From NCBI GenBank assembly GCA_017643025.1, contig JAEPOG010000005.1:496001-560000 (forward strand): a stretch of 64,000 nt of DNA. The letters are read 5' to 3'. This DNA is from Rhizobiaceae bacterium. Its GTDB lineage: Bacteria > Pseudomonadota > Alphaproteobacteria > Rhizobiales > Rhizobiaceae. Below, piece after piece: positions 58,481 through 64,000 of the stretch. A model generated the notes under the pieces. That model saw only the letters and a program-made list of their open reading frames with translations, ran no database searches and was not told where the DNA came from. How positions within the stretch are numbered: the first letter of the stretch is position 1; every line of letters begins with the position of its first letter. A program made the translations under genes and the position numbers.

Positions 58481-59020
58481 ATGGACAAGAGCCCCGATGC
58501 CTTCCGCACCATCAGCGAGGTGGCCGAAGACCTGGACCTGCCGCAGCACGTGCTGCGCTTCTGGGAAACGCGCTTCACGCAGATCAAGCCGATGAAGCGG
58601 GGCGGCGGCCGCCGCTACTACCGGCCGCAGGATGTGGAACTGATCAAGGGCATCCGTTTCATGCTCTACGACCAGGGTTACACGATCAAGGGTGTCCAGA
58701 AGCTGCTCAAGGAGAACGGCGTCCATTTTGTCGTCGCTATAGGCGCGGGCGACCTGGCCGCGGTGGAGGCGATCGCCCAGCGCAAGCAGGCCGAGGCAGA
58801 AGCCGATCAGCCCAAGCCACGCCGCAAGGCGGACGACGAGATGCTGGTGGGCGAAGCCAAGGCGCGGCCCAGCCGCCGTTTCTTCGGAATGGGCAAGGGC
58901 GAAGAGGACGGGCCGGTGCAGCCGGATGGCGGCCGCCTGTCACGCGACAACCGGGCGCTTCTTCAGGAAGCCCTGTTCGATCTGCTGGAATGCAAGCGCC
59001 TGCTCGACCAGGTGCGCTGA
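58481..59020 (+). CDS. MerR-family transcriptional regulator
   Basis: A 179-residue regulator with the N-terminal MerR helix-turn-helix (about residues 8-78): [40 protein letters not shown] and the wing [20 protein letters not shown]. The C-terminal half is charged, with a lysine/proline-rich linker and a helical tail [20 protein letters not shown]. The ATG at 58481 has GAGG five nt upstream. No metal-binding Cys pair typical of MerR is seen, so its signal is unknown. Confidence 0.9.
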   Translation: MDKSPDAFRTISEVAEDLDLPQHVLRFWETRFTQIKPMKRGGGRRYYRPQDVELIKGIRFMLYDQGYTIKGVQKLLKENGVHFVVAIGAGDLAAVEAIAQRKQAEAEADQPKPRRKADDEMLVGEAKARPSRRFFGMGKGEEDGPVQPDGGRLSRDNRALLQEALFDLLECKRLLDQVR

Positions 59021-59033
59021 TAGGAGGATAACG

Positions 59034-59324
59034 ATGGCTGCCTTCGTCATTGCCGATACGAAGATCGAAAACGCGGAAGCCTATGAGGACTACAAAAAGA
59101 AGGCGCGGGCGATCGCGGAATCCTATGGCGGGCGCTACCGCGCGCGCGGCGGCGAGCTCGAGGTGATCGATTCCGAGCTCTGGTCGCCGACGCGCTTGGT
59201 CATCATCGAATTTCCCGACCTCGAAAGCGCGCGGGCCTTCGCCCGCTCGCCTGAATATGCGCCGGTAGCGAAAGTCCGCCACGCCAACGCCAAGAGCACG
59301 GTCGTCATCGTCGACGGTATCTGA
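59034..59324 (+). CDS. DUF1330 family protein
   Basis: A 96-residue complete DUF1330 protein: ADTKIENAEAYEDYKKKARA, YGGRYRARGGELEVI near residues 31-45, LVIIEFPDLESARAFARSPE and a C-terminal STVVIVDG. These are dimeric alpha/beta-barrel proteins with unknown reactions. TAGGAGG lies upstream. It follows merR by 13 nt. Its 3' end is echoed by a degenerate copy at 61388-61463, beyond the GGDEF-EAL gene. Confidence 0.9.
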   Translation: MAAFVIADTKIENAEAYEDYKKKARAIAESYGGRYRARGGELEVIDSELWSPTRLVIIEFPDLESARAFARSPEYAPVAKVRHANAKSTVVIVDGI

Positions 59325-59425
59325 AAATGGGCTGCTTTTGAGCCGGCTTTCAAATGGTCGTGCGCTGGATGCGGAATGTTAACAGAATTGGTGGCAAATG
59401 TTCCCCATAGATGCTGGGGAATGAA

Positions 59426-61372
59426 ATGCGGTCCAAGGGAGAGACGACCAGCCCGCTGAATTTCGTATCGAAACTTCACGCGCGCGCAGCTGGCTTCTTT
59501 CGACAGGAGGACGAAGCACAAACAACGGACGGCCATGACTTCGCGTCGAGATTCGTTACTCTCCTCGCGCTGGCCGGTCTCTTCGTTCCATTCTATCTCA
59601 TAGAATTCACAGTCAGTGGCCACCCGACGGCCGCCTTCGCCCTTCTTGTCACGTGCAGCATTTTCGCGGGATCGGCCCTGGTCTATAAGACGACTGGAAG
59701 GCAAGGCACTGCACGCGATTTGTTCTTGACCGGTCTGGTTGCATTCCTTGTCTGGGAAGCCGATTTCTTCGGTACGGTATATTCTCCAGGGACAGTCTGG
59801 TTCGGTGTACTGCCTGTAACGGCGATCCTGCTCGGAAGCCTGCGCGCTTCGGTAGTGTGGCTTATCATTGCGATAGCCGGTATCGCTGGAACCTACATGC
59901 TGACTTCCGAACGGGGCGCCGTGGACCTCGTAACGTCAGATCGTTACACCGTCCTCTATACCGTCAGCGCCTGCGGCATGCTGTTTGCCACGTTCCTGTT
60001 CGTGGTCATTGTCGATTCGGGCCGGGCCGAAGCCCATTCCAGGCTGGAGCTTGCCAGTGCGATGCACCGCCGGCAGGCCGAGCGCGACGAGCTCACTGGG
60101 CTCTTCAACAGGCGGGCCCTGGAAGGCGTCCTCGACTTCGTGATGGTCAAGACCGAGCACGACGCGGCGGCAATCTTCTGCGACCTCGACGGGTTCAAGG
60201 ACGTCAACGATACGTACGGGCATCATATAGGCGATCGGCTGATACAAAAGATCGGCGCTAGCTTAAGCCGGATCTGCGAGCGTCACGCCGCCGTGCCTGC
60301 GCGACTGGGCGGGGACGAATTCGCAATTGTTGTCCCCGGCCCCGGAGCGATGGAAAGGGCATCGGCGATCGGCAACGAGATGCTTGATCTGGTTGCCGCA
60401 CCGCTCGAACTGAATGGACGCAGCGCCGTTGTGGGAATCAGCATGGGAGTTGCCATCGCAAGCAGCGGCATCGATTCCGCAGAATTGATGCGGCGCGCCG
60501 ACATCGCGCTCTACGAAGCGAAGAACAGCGGGCGGATGCGCGTCTGCCATTACCGGTGCGAACTGGATTCGGCCAGGGCACGGCGCAGGTCATTGGCTCT
60601 TAAGCTGGAGAAGGCGCTAGCGGATTCTGCGATTGACGTCCATTATCAGCCCATCGTCTGCGCGAAGTCGTTCCAAGTGACCGGAGTCGAAGCGCTGGCG
60701 CGTTGGACGACCGACACCGGCGAGGCTGTTTCGCCGGAGGAGTTCGTTCCGATTGCCGAAGAATCCGGGCTTATCGACAAGCTTGGCCTCGCAGTGTTGG
60801 AACGGGCCTGCGAAGATGCGGCCTTTTGGCCGTCTCTGGATGTAGCGGTCAACGTGTCTCCCCTGCAGTTTCGCAGCGCGACGCTAGTCGAGGATATTTC
60901 AAGCGTGCTTACGCGGACCGGCATGGAGCCGGGGCGACTGGAACTCGAGGTGACGGAAGGCTACCTGATTGAGCATCGCGAGCGCGCCCAGCCAATCATC
61001 GCCGCTTTGCGGGCAAAGGGAATACGCATCGCGCTGGACGATTTCGGCACCGGTTACGCAAGCATCGCATATCTGAGGCAGTATCAGTTCGATCGCCTCA
61101 AGATCGACAGGTCTCTCGCGCGGCATATCGTCGATGACGACGCATCGCGCAGTATCGTCCAGGCGATCTCCATCCTTGCAAAGAGCCTCTCTATGAAGTT
61201 GACGGGTGAGGGTGCGGAAACTGAGGAGACGGCGCGGTTGTTCTTTCTTGCAGGCTGTGACCGCCTTCAAGGCTACTGGTTCGGCAAACCGCAACCGGCT
61301 GAGCAAATAGCGCTTCTCCTCGGGTCCGATGGAGCGACTGGAACGGGGACACGCTTAGGTAGGATCAGCTGA
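59426..61372 (+). CDS. membrane-bound GGDEF-EAL cyclic-di-GMP enzyme
   Basis: A 648-residue protein with five or six N-terminal membrane helices (about residues 40-200), a diguanylate cyclase domain and a phosphodiesterase domain. The GGDEF motif is intact in PARLGGDEFAIVVPG near 302, but the inhibitory RxxD site four residues ahead reads RHAA, so product feedback is probably lost. The EAL domain keeps VEALARW near 425, NVSPLQF, and DDFGTGYASIAYL. Both activities are possible. GGGGAA before the ATG at 59426 favours that start over 59411. The gene appears inserted between two DUF1330 3' ends. Confidence 0.93.
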   Translation: MRSKGETTSPLNFVSKLHARAAGFFRQEDEAQTTDGHDFASRFVTLLALAGLFVPFYLIEFTVSGHPTAAFALLVTCSIFAGSALVYKTTGRQGTARDLFLTGLVAFLVWEADFFGTVYSPGTVWFGVLPVTAILLGSLRASVVWLIIAIAGIAGTYMLTSERGAVDLVTSDRYTVLYTVSACGMLFATFLFVVIVDSGRAEAHSRLELASAMHRRQAERDELTGLFNRRALEGVLDFVMVKTEHDAAAIFCDLDGFKDVNDTYGHHIGDRLIQKIGASLSRICERHAAVPARLGGDEFAIVVPGPGAMERASAIGNEMLDLVAAPLELNGRSAVVGISMGVAIASSGIDSAELMRRADIALYEAKNSGRMRVCHYRCELDSARARRRSLALKLEKALADSAIDVHYQPIVCAKSFQVTGVEALARWTTDTGEAVSPEEFVPIAEESGLIDKLGLAVLERACEDAAFWPSLDVAVNVSPLQFRSATLVEDISSVLTRTGMEPGRLELEVTEGYLIEHRERAQPIIAALRAKGIRIALDDFGTGYASIAYLRQYQFDRLKIDRSLARHIVDDDASRSIVQAISILAKSLSMKLTGEGAETEETARLFFLAGCDRLQGYWFGKPQPAEQIALLLGSDGATGTGTRLGRIS

Positions 61373-61387
61373 CCCTTCGCCATCTTG

Positions 61388-61463
61388 CGGGAATATGCGC
61401 CCAGCGGAAGGGCGTTGCTGTGTCAACGCCGCGAGCACTGTCGTCATCGTCGACGGGGTATGA
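61388..61463 (+). pseudogene. 3' remnant of a second DUF1330 gene
   Basis: This stretch resembles the last 75 bases of the intact DUF1330 gene (59251-59324): GAATATGCGCC starts both, and both end with an AGCAC-GTCGTCATCGTCGACGG block encoding STVVIVDG. The remnant has a frameshift between the EYAP and VNAASTVVIVDGV parts and lacks the rest of the gene. It lies just downstream of the GGDEF-EAL stop. Confidence 0.65.
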
Positions 61464-61695
61464 TGGGGTTTGCCTGTCGCAGTACGCGTTCCGGGACGCG
61501 GTTGGGCAGCCAGTCGACCTCCAGGATCATCCGCGACGACAGGGCGTATTGATTTCCGCCGGCGGTGAACGGCGCGAAATGGATTTCGCCGCGCCCGGCG
61601 GCTTCGAACGCGGCAAGTGCAGCCCGTTCGACCAGTTCGGGTTTCACCGCTCGGAAGCGGGCATCTTTCGTGAGGCGGATTGTGATTTTTCGCAT
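61444..61695 (-). CDS. small hypothetical protein
   Basis: An 83-residue frame beginning MRKITIRLTKDARFRAVKPE with GGGAGAAAGG upstream, a strong ribosome site. The middle (VERAALAAFEAAGRGEIHFA) is helical, and the C-terminus is basic (NPIIPRRR). The last six codons are antisense to the DUF1330 remnant, so the natural stop may have been altered by rearrangement. No family is recognised; it could be a DNA-interacting or toxin-antitoxin-type protein, but nothing confirms this. Confidence 0.5.
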   Translation of the reverse strand: MRKITIRLTKDARFRAVKPELVERAALAAFEAAGRGEIHFAPFTAGGNQYALSSRMILEVDWLPNRVPERVLRQANPIIPRRR

Positions 61696-61843
61696 GACCT
61701 TTCTCCCTATGTGAACCGCCGACGCAATTCGGGCGTCGGTCGGGCGAGACGGGAGAAACAAGAGGTCAGGTCATGCGCGGGTATCCTGTCGGATTCGGTA
61801 GACACGCATCCCGTGAAATTGCGGCGCGGCCAAGGCGGCGGCG

Positions 61844-63391
61844 CTATGCCGGCCTTTCCGCTCCGCCGGGCCGATAAAGATCCCGATACTGCGTACGCAA
61901 CTCGCCCTTCAGCACTTTGCCCATTGTGTTGCGGGGCAGCGCTGGCACGAAGACAACCCGCTTGGGCAGCTTGAACGAAGCGAGATGCTCTCTGAGCTGA
62001 TCGACGATGTGGCGCTCTTCAACAGTGCCCGCCGCGGCTGTGCGAACGACGACTGCAGTGACGCCTTCGCCAAAATCGGGATGCGGAACGCCGATGACCG
62101 CGCTTTCCTCGACGCCCTCAAGCGCGTCGATCGCGCTTTCTATTTCCTTCGGGTAGACGTTGAAGCCGCCGGAAATGATTAGGTCCTTGCCGCGCCCTAC
62201 GAGGGTAACGCGGCCGTCCTCGTCCATCGTGCCGAGGTCGCCGGTGATGAAGAAGCCGTCTTCGCGGAACTCGCTGTGCGTCTTCTCCGGCATCTGCCAA
62301 TAGCCCTTGAAGACGTTGGGGCCCTTCACCTCGATCATTCCGATCTCGTCGGCGGGCAGCAGCGCGCCGGTCTCCGGGTCGGTCACGCGCACGGCGACAT
62401 CCGGGAGAGCGAACCCGACCGAACCCGGAACTCGGTCGCCGTCATAGGGGTTCGAGGTGATCATGTTGGTTTCGGTCATTCCGTAGCGCTCGAGGATCCG
62501 GTGACCCGTGCGCTCTGTCCACTGCCGGTGCGTTTCGGCCAGCAGCGGAGCCGAGCCGGATATGAAGAGGCGCATATGGGCGGTGGCGGCCCTGTCGAGC
62601 CAAGGCTCGCCGAGCAGCCGAGTGTAGAATGTGGGCACGCCCATCATCGCCGTGGCGTTCGGCAGCGCTTCACGGATCTTTTCGGTGTCGAATTTGGGCA
62701 GGAACAGCATCGTCCCGCGCGCGAACAGCATCACATTGGTGGCGACGAACAGACCGTGCGTATGGAAAATCGGCAGCGCGTGCAGCAGCACGTCGTCGCT
62801 GGTGAATTGCCAGTAGTCGACTAGCGTGAGCGCATTGGAAACGAGGTTGTCGTGGGTCAGCATGGTGCCCTTCGACCGGCCCGTCGTCCCCGACGTGTAG
62901 AGAATGGCCGCCAGCGTATCGCCGGAACACGACAGGGTCTCGAATTCCGCTGGCATGGCCGTGGCAGCCTGCAGGAAGGAACCTTCGCCATGCTCGTCAA
63001 TTGTCTCGGTCGACAGGCAGCCCTCCCTCTCTCCGATGGTGCTCAGCGCTTCGTGTCGTGCAGGGGAGCAGACGATCATCGACGGCCTGGCGTCGCCGAT
63101 GAAATATTCGAGCTCGCTGACCGTGTAGCCGGTGTTCAGGGGCAGAAACGCCGCGCCGGCGCGAACGCATGCAAGGTAGAGCGCCAGGGCTTCCGGCGAC
63201 TTTTCCACCTGAACGGCGACCCGGTCCCCCGGCTTGACCCCTTTGGCGGCCAGCAGATTGGCGAAGCGTCCGGTCTGCTCCCGAAGGTTACCATAGGTGA
63301 TGGTCGATCCGTCGGGCCGGATGATGAATGGCCGGTCCGCGTTCTCAAACGCGGGGTCGAGTAGAGAAAAGAGATTGCCGGATGCGCTCAT
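61844..63391 (-). CDS. matB: malonyl-CoA synthetase / acyl-CoA ligase (MatB-like)
   Basis: A 515-residue adenylate-forming enzyme. The AMP-binding P-loop reads ILYTSGTTGRSKGTMLTHDN near residues 163-182, then RILERYGMTETNMITSNPYD near 302-321, a MatB-like phrase, and the hinge GRGKDLIISGGFNVYPKEIE with the catalytic Lys in RNTMGKVLKGEL near 497. It should activate malonate (or a related acid) to its CoA ester. ATG at 63391 fits the family N-terminus; the frame to 63535 does not. No matA or transport gene is visible. Confidence 0.87.
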   Translation of the reverse strand: MSASGNLFSLLDPAFENADRPFIIRPDGSTITYGNLREQTGRFANLLAAKGVKPGDRVAVQVEKSPEALALYLACVRAGAAFLPLNTGYTVSELEYFIGDARPSMIVCSPARHEALSTIGEREGCLSTETIDEHGEGSFLQAATAMPAEFETLSCSGDTLAAILYTSGTTGRSKGTMLTHDNLVSNALTLVDYWQFTSDDVLLHALPIFHTHGLFVATNVMLFARGTMLFLPKFDTEKIREALPNATAMMGVPTFYTRLLGEPWLDRAATAHMRLFISGSAPLLAETHRQWTERTGHRILERYGMTETNMITSNPYDGDRVPGSVGFALPDVAVRVTDPETGALLPADEIGMIEVKGPNVFKGYWQMPEKTHSEFREDGFFITGDLGTMDEDGRVTLVGRGKDLIISGGFNVYPKEIESAIDALEGVEESAVIGVPHPDFGEGVTAVVVRTAAAGTVEERHIVDQLREHLASFKLPKRVVFVPALPRNTMGKVLKGELRTQYRDLYRPGGAERPA

Positions 63392-63616
63392 GTCCACAGT
63401 GTCGCCTGTGCAGTTTGCAGGACAGCATATCCTCCAGCAAGCAGCGCGCGTCCATCCCGGCAGCGATTGAAACGCGATGCGCTGGTTGCAGGGTTCCGGT
63501 CGAGATGGTGGCGAATGGCGTCGGCCAAGAGACAACGGGGCCGGTCGGCCGGCGCTAAGGTGCCGGGCGCGTGGAGAATTGCTGCGCGCCTAAGCCCAAT
63601 TGCGACGGAGACGACG

Positions 63617-64000
63617 ATGACATCCCGACGCGCCGGCCGTCGCCGCAGTTCCGCGCGAGCGCCCGACAGGGACATGGACAGGATTCCGCAGCTCGCCGCG
63701 AGGCATGTGCGCACGCCATACCCGCCCATGGGATTGCTGTCGCCCGATCAGGTCGAGGCCATCCACGAGGCGTCGATGCACATCCTGGAGAATTTCGGCA
63801 TCGAGATGATGAGCCGGCGCGCGCTCGATCTGTTCGCCAGTTCGGGCGCCAAGGTCGACCGTTCGACGCAGACCGTGTTCCTCGATCGCGGGATGGTTGC
63901 GGAGGCGCTTGCGTCCGTTCAAAGCGAATTTACGCTCACGCCGCGCAACCCGGAACGGGCGGTGCCTATTGGCGGCAGCAACATCAGCTTCACCCTCGTC
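63617..64000 (+). CDS. trimethylamine methyltransferase family protein (MttB-like), 3' end outside window
   Basis: The first 128 residues of a protein matching the MttB family: an N-terminal arginine-rich RRAGRRRSSARAP, then TPYPPMGLLSPDQVEAIHEA and MHILENFGIEMMSRRALDLF. Family members methylate corrinoid proteins using quaternary amines such as glycine betaine. Rhizobial members lack pyrrolysine, but the region that would show it is outside the window. GGAG lies upstream of the ATG. The gene is divergent from matB. Confidence 0.8.
   Translation, partial: MTSRRAGRRRSSARAPDRDMDRIPQLAARHVRTPYPPMGLLSPDQVEAIHEASMHILENFGIEMMSRRALDLFASSGAKVDRSTQTVFLDRGMVAEALASVQSEFTLTPRNPERAVPIGGSNISFTLV

Overview
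The window is a GC-rich chromosomal segment of an alphaproteobacterium, most likely a rhizobial (Hyphomicrobiales/Phyllobacteriaceae-like) species. The evidence is a complete aapJQMP general amino-acid transporter, an LdtR/LdtP regulator-transpeptidase pair, a DUF6163 protein, the order DUF177-plsX-fabH-ihfA-merR, and three relatives of mitochondrial respiratory-assembly or accessory proteins (NDUFS4-like, NDUFS6-like zinc protein, CBP3-like chaperone). Nearly all of it is housekeeping sequence in short operons. GC-rich coding bias produces many long antisense open frames, which are left out.

Layout. 0-2.1 kb: DUF1330 (partial), DUF2239 and DUF302 genes, tRNA-Arg(UCU), the NDUFS4-like gene and tRNA-Pro(UGG). 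2.1-8.4 kb: cystathionine beta-lyase and the aap operon, with a perfect 28-bp palindrome between aapJ and aapQ. 8.4-17.1 kb: flavin monooxygenase, NDUFS6-like protein, the ppk-ppx polyphosphate operon, a class I glutamine amidotransferase, RNase D and an MFS transporter. 17.2-24.4 kb: a three-gene ABC export operon with a divergent TetR regulator and a palindromic operator candidate, then a LuxR solo and an autotransporter on the same strand, and a sugar acetyltransferase. 24.6-31.6 kb: aspS, DUF899, pcp, an unknown exported protein, and parC.

31.6-35 kb is the one clearly accessory segment. An AT-rich two-gene operon (DUF262 protein plus a divergent RelA/SpoT-fold protein, 4-nt overlap) sits immediately downstream of parC. 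It is followed by a 0.7-kb non-coding stretch rich in strong hairpins, a small cysteine-containing ORF that reads into an inverted pair of palindromic repeats, and a 58-codon membrane protein. The DUF262/RelSpo pair is the best candidate for a little-described system, possibly anti-phage; this is inference from domain type, base composition and context.

35-46 kb: bpt, RDD, soluble transhydrogenase, a CpxP/response-regulator/kinase envelope-stress cassette, hemB, 3-hydroxyisobutyryl-CoA hydrolase, and ldtR-ldtP. 45.7-51.6 kb: glyA-nrdR-ribD-ribE-ribH-nusB-MFS. 51.7-59.3 kb: K+-independent hppA, bamE, cbp3-like, DUF177, plsX, fabH, ihfA, merR, DUF1330. 59.4-64 kb: a membrane GGDEF-EAL protein that appears to lie between an intact DUF1330 gene and the 3' remnant of a second one, a small unknown gene, a matB-type acyl-CoA synthetase, and the start of an MttB-family methyltransferase that runs off the window.
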